Source: Lonicera japonica (taxonomy: Eukaryota > Streptophyta > Magnoliopsida > Dipsacales > Caprifoliaceae). From it: a stretch of DNA of 64,000 nucleotides. A model generated the notes under the pieces. That model worked only from the letters and a program-made list of their open reading frames with translations, had not been told where the DNA came from and did not search any database. The DNA lies in the NCBI GenBank assembly GCA_021464415.1, contig CM038467.1, positions 22,538,011-22,602,010 of the forward strand. The letters are read 5' to 3'. Positions 11,644 to 24,080 of the stretch are shown here, piece after piece; within the stretch, counting starts at the first letter, position 1; the number at the start of each line of letters is the position of its first letter. A program made the position numbers and the translations under genes.

Positions 11644-12879
11644 GAGTAAACTACTCTAATGGCCCTTAAACTATGGGGTTAGTGTCACTTAGGCCACTAA
11701 ACTAAAAAACGCGCCACTTTAGCCCTTGAACTATTAGCGAGTGTCAGTTTAGCCCTTCTATCTACATTTTCTGTTAAGTTGGACGGAAATAGGGGGCCTT
11801 TTTGTCATTTCAATTATTTTTTTTAAAAAAAAATTATTATTTTTTTTATTAAAAAATTTATAAACAAAAAACAAAATAAAAAAGAAAGAGATAAAGAAAC
11901 ACAGTTATATATTTATACATATATATCTCCGGCCACATCCACCATCTTCGACCGCCTCCTTTCTCCGGCTATCTTCTATCTCTACCTCCATCTTCGGCCA
12001 TGTCCTCCATCCACCACTGCCACTTCTTCTCCTCCATCTCCCGCCATAAACCCACCTCCCCAACTTATTATCATCATCATCATCATCATCACAGCCAAAC
12101 ACATAACAGTGAAGATCAAGAAAAAGGAATAAAGAAATGGTATATATGTTCTGCTCTTGTTTGGTTGTATATATATATATATATATATAGATATATAGAC
12201 AGAGATAGATAAATACACTTTCTTTCTCTCTCTAAAGAGAGGAGAGAGAGTGAGATGGGCTGATTATTTTGTGGAGTGTGAAATTATCGACTTTGAGTTT
12301 TCAATTGATCCGGTGATGACCAATTTTCGAAAGAGATGGGTTGTTTATTTGGAACCTCCTTACTTCCCTTTGTTTTTAATCCTCATTTTAGATTTTGGGC
12401 ATTTTGCTATAAATACATATATATGTATGTGTATGAGCAAGAAAATTTGAGGATTTGAAAGTGAAAATGGTGGAGAGGTGGTTGTGGGTTTGTGGTGGGG
12501 AGGTAGGGAGGTGGTCGGAGATGGAGGAGATGAGAAAGAAGATGGTTGGAGAGAGAAGAGTGTGTTTTTAATGGAGATTTAGGATTTGAAAAAAACCAAA
12601 GTTTTTGATCCATATTAGTTATAAAAATTCTTTGAACCGGTGTTGAAAAAAACCAAACCGATTTTTTATTGAACCAACTTAAAAAATATCTAATTAAATT
12701 AAATTTTTAATTAAAATGACAAAAATGCCCCTATTTTCGTCCAACTTAACGAAAAATATAGACGGAAGGGCTAAACTGACACTCGCTAATAGTTCAAGGA
12801 CTAAAGTGACGTGTTTTTTAGTTTAGTGACCAAAGTGACACTAACCCTATAGTTTAAGGGCTATTAGGGTAATTTACTC
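11644..12879. mobile_element. Mutator-like element with long TIRs, copy 1
   Basis: A perfect 9-bp target duplication aataggtta (11635-11643 and 12880-12888) flanks a 1236-bp element, the Mutator hallmark. The terminal inverted repeats are about 175 bp and clearly homologous: left starts gagtaaactactctaatggc; right, read inward, gagtaaattaccctaatagc. No transposase is present. The interior holds a proline/serine-codon-rich patch (about 11925-12060), a (TCA)n run at 12071-12090 and a (TA)n run near 12167-12190. The patch looks unlike the AT-rich surroundings and may be captured genic DNA. The element shares its terminal family with 22088-23657. Confidence 0.88.
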
Positions 12880-12888
12880 AATAGGTTA

Positions 12889-13449
12889 TTAATGCATCTA
12901 AAAATAGAAATCTCCAAAAAAGTACATAATAAATAATCCAAAAAGAGAAAGACCAAATGGGCAAGAAACTTTTTGGGGGGCTGTTTTGTTTTAATATATA
13001 TATATATAGATATAGATATGGAGATGTTTTATTTAGATATATTTTCTCTCTTCCTTTATGAGATTTGAATTTAGGATTTTTTTTAATTTTAATAAGTAGA
13101 GTAACCTTTTTATAAAGCATTATTCTCTTCTTATAACAAAAATAATAATTTAGACTCGATTCATAGAAAAGCAATTATCGAATCTAATATTATGTGTGTC
13201 ATTATAGTGGTTATATGTCTATTTTTATTAAGATAGCTATGGCTATATTAAACAAAGTTATATTAACAAAAGTCATCATTTTGTATTAAAAAATAAATGA
13301 ATTAATTTGGAACCAAATTTTGAATCTAGTGGCTAGTTGGTGGAAGTATTATAGCACAATAAGCAAACAAAATATACGAACTTCTAAATAGATGAAATAA
13401 TTTTTATAGGCTTTACTATGTGATGAATGGTAAAAAAAATATAATCCAG
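12889..13449. other. Intergenic, AT-rich, no gene seen
   Basis: Only a short (TA)n/(GATA)n tract near 12996-13020 stands out. Confidence 0.5.
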
Positions 13450-13450
13450 T

Positions 13451-13869
13451 TGTCTTGCACTTAAACGAGTGCAACCTAAACCCTAAAACAAATATACGCG
13501 AAAACTGATACGTTCAAGTAGTTTGCGAAGAACAAAAGAGAATTAATCTCACTCAATAATATTAATGACCAAAGTCTTACTAATCTCTATTAAAACAATA
13601 AAATCTAATCCTTTTAAATAGGGTACAAAACAAGACTTAGAATCCTAGAACAATAAGAAAATTATTAATCTAAACAAAACAAGACTTAAAATTCTAGAAC
13701 AATAAGGAAACTACTAATCTAAACACACAAAAAGAAAAATACTAATCTAAATCCTAATTGATTAAGGTAAATATTCTTAATTGAATAAGGAAATAATAAA
13801 TAAAGCTTCTAAATTATTTCAATGGACTTACATGAGTTGATTTAAGCCCATGTATCCTTACACGCATCA
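13451..13869 (-). mobile_element. Probable LTR fragment or solo LTR
   Basis: Read on the minus strand the stretch starts TGATGCGTGTAAGGATACAT and contains ccctatttaaaagg, a TATA-like motif. It is followed by gagattaattctcttttgttc, the usual R/U5 style of plant LTRs. It contains an internal repeat of about 56 bp built on tctagaattttaagtcttg. No coding region flanks it and no 5-bp duplication was found, so boundaries are approximate. Confidence 0.45.
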
Positions 13870-14592
13870 GGCTAAGTAACATGTAATCATCCCATGTGAG
13901 ACGAATAACACCTAGACATCTCACATTGGGACGAAGTTATCATTCCCATATGAATTTTAAGTGTATTGAACTAAAAATATAAAAATAAACTATTTTTTTT
14001 TGAAAAAAAATTATCCTAGAGAAAAGATAAAGCTATTTTATTTTTATTTTCGGTTAATTAGGTAGGTATAAAAAATATTTAAAATAAATTACTACTTTAT
14101 AATCTTTTAACTTTGAACAAAAATAATAAATCTACAACATTGTAATTATAATATTGGACAAGTAAAAATGTAGGATCCAAGTTTTGGCGCGATAATTAAT
14201 CGATATTATTATTACGGGTCAAGATATTCCGGTTCTACTTTAATCTCCCTTCTCTCTGGCCAATTTCGAATGAATTTATCAACTGCCTGAGAAAAAAAAA
14301 TCAAGTAATGATATTGATATTTCATCCAAACTTATTTGACAACTGAGGTTCGGTGTACCGAAATTTCGGTTGAACTGCAATTATCAATTAATGATAGCCA
14401 AATTTGATTTATTGTTTTCTTGTACATTTTCGTTGGCTGACTGATGAATTGCTAGACTTTTTCGCACCCGAGGTTTGGCGTATTGAAATTTCATTGTTTC
14501 TACCATGTAAACAAACATAAACTTTCTATTTGTGCAAAAAGTCTTTAAATTGAAAATAATTTATACTTTAATAAGAGTCTAAGCGAATACAC
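13870..14592. other. Intergenic, no gene seen
   Basis: AT-rich sequence without recognisable coding or element ends. Confidence 0.5.
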
Positions 14593-14595
14593 TAA

Positions 14596-15152
14596 GTCCT
14601 CGTTTGATTCGGGTATTAAAAAGTGGGATGGAATTATTAATACCATTTTTTTTATAATACTTTGTTTGATTCGCACAAATGTGCTGGGATTACTAATACC
14701 GGTACTAACTTAATACCACTCTTTGTGCTATAATTTAATACCAGGGAGAGGTGGTATTGTTTATCCAGGATTAATAAAAATGAACCATATATTTTCAAAA
14801 ATGCCATTACTACTATAATATTTTAAAAAATGCCACTACTACTACTACTACTACTACTACTATATTATTATTATTTTAAAAAAATATATTAAAATTATTT
14901 TTTTAAAACTTTTTTTTAAAAAAAAAAATTTTAATTTTTTTTTTTAAAAAAATTGTTAGTCCAAAATATAATTCCGTATACAAGTTACAGAACCAAACAT
15001 GGTATTAATATTAGCATGAGATATCTCAGTATTAATATTACATGAATCAAACAGGGTATTGGTATTAAATTAATACCAGGATTAATAGTCCAGTACTATT
15101 AATACTGGTATTATTAATCCCACTTATCCTAATACCTGAATCAAATGAGGCT
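14596..15152. mobile_element. Tourist-like MITE
   Basis: A taa trinucleotide flanks both sides (14593-14595 and 15153-15155), as in PIF/Harbinger-derived MITEs. The ends form an inverted repeat: gtcctcgtttgattcgggta and, read inward from the right, agcctcatttgattcaggta. Subterminal ggtattaataccagg-like words recur in both orientations. The interior holds a (CTA)n microsatellite at about 14834-14860 and long A/T runs. Confidence 0.75.
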
Positions 15153-15476
15153 TAAAAGTTATAATGAAATTCAATTTTATTAAGCATGGTATTTATTGTC
15201 GTTCTTTTTTTTAATAGCTTAAATTTTTAAGAAAATAGTTCTTAAAAATCTTAATTTCCGGGAGGTTTAAGTATTGGCACATCTATCTTCCATAAGTGAA
15301 TCTATCTGTTATACGGTTCCTTCTCCTAACACTCAAAAAAAACTAATTGAAGTTGTCTTTATGGGCAACAAAGACACAAATAAATATAAACTCAATTTTG
15401 TAAATATCAAAGGGAAAAAAAATTAAGTCTGACAAGTATAGTCCATTACAGAGACCGAGCAAGTACAATGTTGGTA

Positions 15477-18400
15477 TCATATGTAAATCGTAACAATCAA
15501 CGGTTCAGTGTTGTCATTGGTCACCTTCAATTTCCTTGTCAACTTTTTACGAGTTTGACGATCAAAGACTGTTGCAAAATATTCACCATGAAACACTTGG
15601 TGCTCGTAAACTCCATTTTCATCTGTAATTCCCTTCAAATTATCCGTTTTCCATTCTCGGAGCAACTTGTCCACGACATGCCCGGTCGGCAAGTTCTCGA
15701 AATTGTTATTTGTTAAGCACATTCTAGAACATCCTGTTGGCTTCCAGCCTGACCACACTATAATTCCTTGGACCGCAGGATGAGAGTAAACTTCTTTCAA
15801 AATTTCTTCCAAATGTTTAGCCTATCAAAATCAAACCATAAAAAGAAGTATCCAATCCCCAAATTAAGAACCCGTTTCTATTATATGGATATAATTAATG
15901 ATATCAAACAAGTTTTGTCTTAACTATTGATTTGGTTGAAATTAGTGTTATCTTAAAAAGTATCAAAGTCAGGTCAAGACTTATTTTGCAACAGACGGAA
16001 TATATAGTTAGTTTTCAGTTCCTATTTTGGTCGAGGAAAGCATAAGATTACACTAACTTCTCTTATCATGTGATGAGATTGACCAGAGAAATGAAAACAT
16101 ATGCAAAGTAGTACCAAAGATCAGGAACGGCCCTCAGGTTAAGCAACAAGGTGGTCGCCTATGGATCCAAATATTTCACGTTTTTGGGGTCTTAAAATAT
16201 GTCGTAACTAGTTTTGAAAAGTGTCTTGAGTTTTTATCTCGATTTTGGTAAAACTAAGTAAATATTCTTCTTCCCCTTTTTCCCCTTCCCCAAAAACTCA
16301 AGGCCCACTCCCCCCAAAGAACAACTTTTAAAAAAAGAAAAAAGAAAAAGGAAATGATACTTTTAATTTGAGACCAAAGAAATATAAAAATAACCATGTG
16401 TTTTATAGGAAAACTTACTTGATATGGTCCTCTTACAACATCCAACTCTGTGAGCCATATGGGCATTTTAGTTGTACCAAGAGCATCCAAACTTGCACGT
16501 ACATAAGGTATGTTTGGCTCGTCAAAATGACCTTCAACTCCAATCCCCACAACCAAATTCTCATTTCCCTTAAATCCCCTAATATCCTTTATCTTCTCTA
16601 TATACTTAGATGGTGTGGACAAAAAATCTTCCGGATGCTCCAAAGGATTGTATTCATTCAGAAACAAAGGCGTTTGAGGGTCCAATTCATGTGCCATTTC
16701 AAAAATCATTGAGGTCGCATTTTTCCCAAGTTTATCCTCAAAGAATGAAAAGTGCAAGTTCTCATTCATCACATCCCATGCAATTACTTGGCCCTTATAT
16801 CGTGACATTATAGACGTTATTCGGCGCTTAGAAGCGCTTAAAAGTTCCGTAGGGGACAGGTGTAGAACCCACGGCATATTTTTGTTCGGCTCGTCCCAAA
16901 AAATATTGTGGCCTCTTATTGAGATATCGTGGCTCTGGAAAAAGTCCACCATGGCGTCTGCGACAGTGTAGTTTTCGTGGCCTTGGTTAAATTCATTGAA
17001 GTACCATTTCATTTCGTTGTCAAAAGTTGTCACGGTGAAGCGAGAAGTGAACCATTTTTGGTAAGATTCGTTTTCTAGTATGGTTTCAGCTGTTGCACAA
17101 CCTAGGGGGAAATAGGGTTTTGCTTGTTTGATGGTGATTTTTACATCTTTGAGCATCTTTCCTTGCTTGTTGGATACATGTAAGACTAGTTTCCTCTTTC
17201 TTACCTGCAAAATCAAAGCTTCATCCTTGTTAGAAGTGTATCTAGTGAGGGCTTAGTTGTAAAAATATAAGCCATCTTATTTATTTATACAAGCTGTACA
17301 TCATTATATCTGGGGGTTCATGGGAGGGGAAGGGGCAGGAATTGAACCCCTGCTGCCTAGATTGAATCACACGTTCAAAACCATTGGGGTAACTGCCAGA
17401 ATTAAAATGAAAGTATTTTTTAAGTACAAAGTTTTCATGTAGAATTATTACACGCTCCATCTCGTATAATCGATAATAAACAAGTTTTATGCTAAAACTA
17501 ATTTATTCCAAAAGGATATTTTTTGGCTTTTGTCAAGAGTCAGACCAATACGTTAATTTTAAAATGGGATGGACGATATCTCGATGCACTATCTGCTCTG
17601 ACAGAGAGACCATAAGTGAGAAGTAGAAGAAAAAGTAAAATAAATTCTATGTCACCAAACAGGAACTTACCTTCTCAATACTTTGATATCGATGCTCTCT
17701 CCATTGACTTTTCGTAAATGGTTGTAGAGAAATATTATCTACCCAAAATTCAATCTTGGTGTTGTTACTCTGTTACAAGTTTAAAATAGTCATTAGAATT
17801 CATAAAAGAAAAGAAATGCAAAGAAAAGAAAAGAAATGCACGGAATATAATTTACTTTACACCAATCTACTTTTTATGAGTAAAAATTGGTTTATACTGT
17901 ACCACGATACCTCAAAATAGAGCTCCATTGGCATCGTGTAATCAGCTGAAAACCCTCCTTTTATCATGGACCAACAGCCAGGTTGAGCTACAACCGAACC
18001 TACCACCACTTTTTTCTCATCAAAATTTGTAAATGTTGCAAGCACGGTCTCCTTTCCTTCGTTAATTTGCACCCATGCTGAAAAAAAATGCAATAATAAA
18101 AAACTTGTTCATAAAAATTTAAGAGATTTAAAATTGTTAAAATGACAATTGCAATTTAACATAGTGATCTGCAAATGAGAGGTCAAAGGCTATGTAATTG
18201 TTGTAACTCAAGAAAGAAAAAGAAGTACCAAATTACCTGAAAAGGTATAAAAGTGGCCTTTTTTAACATGTAGTCGTTGTGAAAAACTGTCATATGGGTG
18301 AATTCTATTTTTGGCTACAATAAATTGGTTTCCCGTCGTGGATCTTCCAACTTCAATTCTTGCTCGTCCAAACAGACCCCATCCTTCTAAGCCATTGTCA

Positions 18401-21107
18401 AATGCAGGATTCACCACTAATCCTCCTCCATATTGAGGAGCCAAAGGATCGGGCAAACACTAAAAATTAAAAAAAAAGACAAATTGTATATATAAATTCC
18501 ATTAATGAACCGAAGTATAGATAACAAAAATTACTGTACGTATTGCCGAGTATCCGTTATTAATATTTATTAGCAAAAGGAAAATGTCTTTCAGTGGCAA
18601 AATGTTTAGGAGCAAAAGCCATCAATTTGCCACTATAAGATAAGTGACATTCAGTGGCAAAATATTTGAGAGCAGACAAATTCATCACTGAAAAGGATGT
18701 ATTCGAGTTACATAAGTATTAAGTAGCAATGAATGCATTCTAACATTGCGACTATGGTTGGGAAAATATGAGTTTTACTGATGATTTGGGAAGCGAGAAA
18801 AGAACTGCCATTGAAATGTTTTATGACGAAATGTTTTCTTTACGATATTTCCAAGAGACTCACCGCTTGAAATATGTTCTCTATAATAAATATGTTCTGT
18901 ATAATAGCTAGTTAACTTAATAAAATCATGCTTCAACGGATTATGTATCAAGATAGAGTAGAGTGTTGTTATACGCTCTAGATTTGGAGAGCCAGTTTGA
19001 CCCTCTATTTACTATTCTTTTATTAAAATAACAATTTTATGTCAACAATTATATTTTAATGATCATATTCTCTTTCCTTCTCACAATATTTCTTTAATAC
19101 ACAGAAATCTCATGTGGGAAGAAAAAGTGCTAGCTTTCTATCTTTTGAATATGGAGTCTTTAATAATAACTAAATAATTTATAGAAAAATAAAACAATTT
19201 GATTATTTTATGGAAGGGATAATACTCTAATTTTTAGTATAATAGTATTGATTTATTTGAGTTTATTGTTTAATTTTAATTAATGTATAACATACTTACA
19301 TTAAATTTGGTTATATTTATAGTTGGCATCATAAATAAAAGGAATATTAAAAATAATTGAACAATGTCGAATAAATAGTAATAAAATAAAATAATAAAGA
19401 ACATTGTTAGAGTTTGTAATTAAAACTCTCTATTCTAAAAGATGATTTCTAGTTTAAAGAATATATTGTCTAAACTAGAGAGCATTGTTGGAGTTGCATA
19501 TATTTACCACCGAAGTCCAAATTCTAAATCGATCCCTAATTCTAGTAGTAAATGATTTCACCCAACCCAGATATGGAAGTTTCAAGCTGTCCGTGCAACA
19601 ATTTTTCCTCTCTTAATGTATAGTATCTATAGTATATAAGTAAAATGAAGGAAGTCCCACCATTAATGCATAATTAATATGTGATTAATGTAATTAATTT
19701 GCTTCTTTTTTTTTTAAGCTTTGCTCCATAATTACGTCGTTTGACCTATTTATTGAGTTTATATATATATATATATAAAATAAGAGAAGTGAAAGTATTA
19801 ATGCACCTTCTTTTTTATAATTAATTAGGCAATAAATAACACACTTAATACCATACTTTAATAAATAATTAATTATTCACCTTAATAAATAATATAATTA
19901 TAATTATTATCTATACTATATAGTGTTAGGAAGGAAGTAGATACATTAATTATTTTTCTTATATTTTTAATTGTAGTAACATTAATTACTTATTAATTGA
20001 TTTTTTATATTCTTAATGCATAATAAAATAATAATAATTATTAAAATATTGGAAGTAACTTCATTTATTATACTATTTTTTTAAAATGTATTAAATTAAT
20101 AGTCTTATTTTCAGTTTGTCATAGCAAATGAGTTGTATTATCAACCATTAATTAGATTGAAATTAATATTTTCTTAAAAATAATAAAGTAAAAGTTGTAA
20201 AATTAATTTTAAACGAAGGCAATATATATTTTATTCTCCTACACAACATATTAAAGCCAATTATTTGTCAAACATATTAAGACAAACACTACTAAAATTG
20301 CATATTTATCAAACACCCGTGCATCGCAAGGGTTGTTAACTAGTATTTTGTTATTATAAATGAAAAGAAAGAATAAAGAGGATGAATATTCATACCTCAA
20401 CGCTGGTTGAGTAATCGTAAGTCAAAGCCTCAATCTCATAATATCCTACACATGACAAAAGAGGTGAAACTTCACATTCAGCGCATCAAAATGATAAAAC
20501 CGAAGATAACTTTTTTTAACATAAATAGATTTCATCTGAAAGAGAACCGTCTTCTATTTAGGAAAAGGAAAGACTGTTGATTTGTATTTGTAGTGTTAGA
20601 TGTACGGAATTTTTAATAAAATTTGTTGGAGATGATTTTCGTAAATCATTGCCACAAATTTCATTAGAAAAATCAATCTAGAGTGCGAACAATGAAAATT
20701 TGATATACATGTGTTTTTGGTTTTTATGATCATCTCATTTATTTTTAGAAGTTATACCATAGGTTCATATTTACCTCTTTAAATAGAAGGTCCTCCCTCT
20801 TTAGAACAAGACTGTTATACTAATGTTATATTACTTTTTTTTAGCAAACTTCTTGTTTGCAGCAAGTGATACACCAACTAACATCTCAAGGTTCAAGTGA
20901 GGTTTTTACTATTAAGATAACACACTCGCTAACCTATATTAGATTTTTGAATTAAGAGAAAAAACAGATAAATATTGCTATAGCTTATACTTTGTCATGT
21001 TTAGAAAAATAAGACAGAAAAAGAATTACAAAACGTCAGTACTACTACCAACCTGCAAAAATTACAGAACATAGCAGTATAAAAAAGCCCCTTTTAGAAA
21101 CCTTCAT
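15477..21107 (-). CDS. Endo-1,4-beta-xylanase, GH10, secreted
   Basis: GH10 xylanases cleave the beta-1,4 backbone of cell-wall xylan with retention. Coding exons (minus strand): 21107-21053, 20445-20396, 18459-18237, 18077-17911, 17769-17671, 17204-16419 and 15821-15477. All junctions are GT-AG and stay in frame, giving 574 aa. Residues 1 to about 22 are a signal peptide (MKVSKRG, then a hydrophobic stretch FFILLCSVIFA). Residues about 40-190 match the carbohydrate-binding module (CBM4/9-like) found in plant xylanases. The GH10 barrel starts near 200. The acid/base Glu is E346 in IAWDVMNENL and the nucleophile Glu is E451 in WLTELDV; both are present, so activity is expected. The start ATG opens the signal peptide; an AG acceptor at 21114-21115 suggests a 5' UTR intron upstream. 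Intron 2 (about 1.8 kb) carries a Helitron and intron 5 a SINE-like sequence. Confidence 0.94.
17290..17400 (-). mobile_element. SINE-like tRNA-derived fragment
   Basis: On the minus strand the sequence reads agttaccccaatggttttg, resembling a Pol III box A. About 35 bases later comes ggggttcaattcctg, a good box B (GGTTCRANNCC). It lies in xylanase intron 5. The tail and target duplication were not resolved, and it does not fold as an intact tRNA gene. Confidence 0.5.
19910..20343 (+). mobile_element. Helitron, non-autonomous, in xylanase intron 2
   Basis: The 3' end is typical: a short hairpin acccgtgc-atc-gcaagggt followed a few bases later by CTAG and a flanking T (20340-20344). The 5' end TCTATACTATATAG starts at 19910 after an A, giving the expected insertion between A and T. 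A second similar 5' start, TCTATAGTATATAAG, lies at about 19629, so the element may be longer or two copies may be nested. There is no coding capacity. Confidence 0.72.
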
Positions 21108-21232
21108 TTGCTCCTGAAAGAAACCGTACATGATTAAGTTACAATTACCTTTATTGGTTAAAGATTTGCACCATGACTTAAGTATAAACATTTAATTTAA
21201 AAAAAAAAAGCTTCAAAGTTAAATAAATAAAG

Positions 21233-21242
21233 TTATATATAT
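21233..21242 (-). promoter_or_regulatory. Possible TATA element of the xylanase gene
   Basis: On the minus strand the sequence reads atatatataa, about 126 bases upstream of the start codon. It abuts the end of the MITE at 21243-21642. No other TATA-like motif lies as close. If a 5' UTR intron exists, the true promoter could be farther upstream. Confidence 0.35.
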
Positions 21243-21642
21243 GGAAAGGATTTAAAGAAGACCAATTTTTTGGTCCTTAAATGCGCACCAACTATTTTGA
21301 GAGAGTAACGGATGAATTTAATTTTTTTTTTATGAAACTTGGTGAAAATGATCAATGTGATTAGTAGTCAATCATCTCCACTTAATTTCATCGAAAAATT
21401 TAACCAAGAAGTAGCCTATCTAAACATTTAAAATTTTAACAGTCATAAATGCCAATATATATCAAATTTTTAGTTAATCTACTACCACGTTAAAATTTTC
21501 AATGAAATTTGGTAGATATGATCTTTTAATTATGAAGATCATCTTCACCAATTTTTATTAAAAAAATCATACATATACCCTTTCAAAATGATTGGTCCAT
21601 ATTTAAATACTAAAAAATTGGTCCTCTTTAAATCATCTCCCC
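21243..21642. mobile_element. Foldback MITE in the xylanase promoter
   Basis: The left end ggaaaggatttaaagaagac and the right end, read inward, ggggagatgatttaaagagg form an inverted repeat. Pairing continues through accaattttttgg. The flanks are (TA)n on both sides, so the exact target duplication cannot be read. It lies about 140-540 bases upstream of the xylanase start codon. Confidence 0.65.
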
Positions 21643-22087
21643 ATATATACATATATGTATGTAGATTCTGGTCAGAATTTAGTGCAGACCAGCTGTTTAA
21701 AATTGATTTTTGTCACTGAAAATATCTCCCATATTTTCGAGACAAAAATCCGTCGCTTTAACCTTTAGGCGCAGTTCAAACTAAACTGGACTCTATGTCT
21801 ATATACCTTCACCGTGAAATCTCCGATTCACACAATCTCACCAACCCTTTTAAATTGAAACCTCCACGAAATAGAAGCATAAAGAAATTTGATACAAATT
21901 AGTATTTTTCATATGTCAACATTTAGAATGTTGAGTTATATACCAAAACAAGCATACATATTATAAGTTGGGGAAAATCACAAAAGGTAGGAATGAATTA
22001 AACCATCCAATTAAAAGCAAAACGTACGTGAGTTTTAACTATAAATTAAATGTGAGTCAAAACATAAAAGACGAGAGATAAATTTTA

Positions 22088-23657
22088 GAGTAAATTACTC
22101 TAGTAACCCTTAAATTATTGGCTTAATGTCACTTTAGCCATTAAATTAAAAAACGATTTATTTTGACCATTGAACTATTAGTATCACTTTGACCTTTCCG
22201 TTCACATTTTTCGTTAAATTTTGACAGAATCCCATTTCCCACCATTTTTGAAGGGCACAAACGTCAAACCACAATATTCTTTCTAAGCACAAATTTTCAT
22301 TGCCTAATATAAGAACTAAAAATAAAAGAGAGAAATGAGAAATGAAAATCTAATAACAAGATCACTAAACAATTCCATTCTTAGATCAAAAGGCCAAATT
22401 TCCCATAAGGATTTACTCTCTTTTTCATCATTAAGGCATCACACAATTTAATTTAGCAACAATCAAACCTAAAGAACCCCTAAACTTTACTGTGTTAGGC
22501 ATAATATCAACTAAATACAAATCAAAACCAAAAACTAACATAAGCAAATGATTATCCATTGTTAAAACACGAACATAAGCCCAAAATGTTAAATTGATCA
22601 AGAAATGAATAAAAGCATAAACAAAACCTGACCTTCTTGATCTTAAAAAGCAAAACTTAGATGAAAACAATCTATGTATGCATTTTGTGTGTGAGTGATG
22701 AGTAGAGGAATGGGTACTTACTCTATGAAGCATAAGAAAAAGGAATCTCTTAAATAGAGAGATATGGGTATTAGAATTTAGAAAGAGATGAATTGAACGG
22801 TGAGAAATATAGAGTACTAAATATAAAGGAACAAATGGCTATGGTTAAAGGGGGGTCAAACTCAAACCCTTCTGAGATTCACCAAAATTAGTAATTTTGT
22901 TGTAAAAGATCAACGAAAAATACTATTATTCCCCTTCTCTGTAAAATGGGTTTGGAATCTCCATGTCCATCTTTGTAAAAACAAATTATCTTTTTCCTTT
23001 TACCTAAATATCTCTCTCTAAGAAAACAACAACAATTATATGATGTGGCTCTCTCTCTATAAACAACGATATTATGCATCTTGATACTATAAAGAGCCTT
23101 GTTTGTTGTGGGACTGATTTCATCAATGTTTGGATTTTAATTATTGATTATGAAAGGAAAAATATTTATAAGAGGGAGAAGGTCTGAGAGTGGCTAATGA
23201 CGAAATCAGTGCACCGCCTGAAGCAGCTCAAATCAAAGGTCCGGGAGTGGCTGACGTCGATGGTGCAATCAGAGGAGCCGATGGCGAAGCTACAGGAGAA
23301 GCAGTCGGAGAAACAGTCGGCTATGATGCTGGAGATTGAGAAATAGCAGATCTGGCAACTAAAGCGAAAATTAGCACAAAAAATACTCCCGAAAATACGA
23401 TTGTTGCTTTTTTACTCTAGAAGGAAATGTATATTGAAAGTGAGATTTACTGCAACCAAATTATTATTGTGGTATAACGTTTGTGCCCTTAAAAAATGGT
23501 GGAAAATAAGATTCTGTCAAAGTTTAATGAAAAATATGGACGAAATGATTAAAGTGATACTTGATAATAGTTCAAAGTTAAATATAAAACGTTTTTTTAA
23601 TTTAATGGCTAAAGTGACATTAGTCAATAATTTAAGGGCCATTAGAGTAGTTTTTTA
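22088..23657. mobile_element. Mutator-like element with long TIRs, copy 2
   Basis: The terminal sequences belong to the same family as 11644-12879: left gagtaaattactctagtaac; right, read inward, with actactctaatggccctt. A 9-bp target duplication with one mismatch flanks it (taaatttta at 22079-22087, taaatgtta at 23658-23666). TIR homology reaches about 190 bp but is more decayed than in copy 1, so this insertion looks older. The interior has no transposase. It carries a GC-richer patch with a small open frame (23197-23346). It lies about 1 kb upstream of the xylanase start. Confidence 0.8.
23197..23346 (+). CDS. Small ORF inside Mutator-like element, 49 aa
   Basis: An ATG-to-TAG frame of 49 codons encodes a charged, Gln/Glu/Lys/Ser-rich peptide starting MTKSVHRLKQLKSKVREWL. 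It is predicted to be mostly helical. Base composition is much richer in G and C than the rest of the element. No family is recognised. It may be a captured piece of a host gene; expression is unknown. Confidence 0.3.
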   Translation: MTKSVHRLKQLKSKVREWLTSMVQSEEPMAKLQEKQSEKQSAMMLEIEK

Positions 23658-23705
23658 TAAATGTTAATTAGAAACGTAAATTAAAGAGATGGGAAGTATT
23701 TACAG

Positions 23706-24080
23706 TCCGTTTGGATTGAAGGGGGGAGATGGTAAGGAAATAGTTAATTAGGAGGAGAAGGAATGGAATAGAATGAAAATGAATGAATTTAATTTTATTG
23801 TTATTTAAATAGTTAAGGATAGAAAAGAATGGAACGAAAATAAATCTGGTTTGGATAGAAAGAAGAAAATAAAAGAAAAGAAAGGAATGTGATTTAATAT
23901 ATTATTAACAAATTATGGTTAAATTTGGAAAAATATGAAAAAATTCATTAAAAACTTTTCATTTCCCTCCCAATCCTTCCAATATTGGAAGGAAACAAAA
24001 TAAAGGAATAGATGGGATTAGTATTCCCTCTCAATCCCTCTGTTTCATCTCCATTCCCTCTTATAAATCTATTCAAACGA
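23706..24080. mobile_element. Foldback MITE, family B copy 2
   Basis: The left end tccgtttggattgaaggggg is followed by aggaaatagttaattaggag. The right half holds ctccattccctcttataaat and ctattcaaacgag in opposite orientation. Interior wording such as gttatttaaatagttaagga mirrors the copy at 3159-3575. Ends are approximate. Confidence 0.55.

Noticed and set aside
11982..12218. ORFs on both strands with His or Met/Asp runs
   Set aside because: They are translations of a (TCA)n microsatellite and a (TA)n tract inside a Mutator-like element, not genes.
16254..16418. Extension of the xylanase exon 6 frame to 16254
   Set aside because: A gtaagt donor at 16418 and an in-phase next exon (15821) give the conserved GH10 continuation; the extension is Phe/Gly-rich intron.
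22431..22733. 100-codon minus-strand ORF upstream of the xylanase as its first exon
   Set aside because: It lies inside the Mutator-like element. The xylanase signal peptide already starts at 21107, and there is no evidence that the two are spliced.
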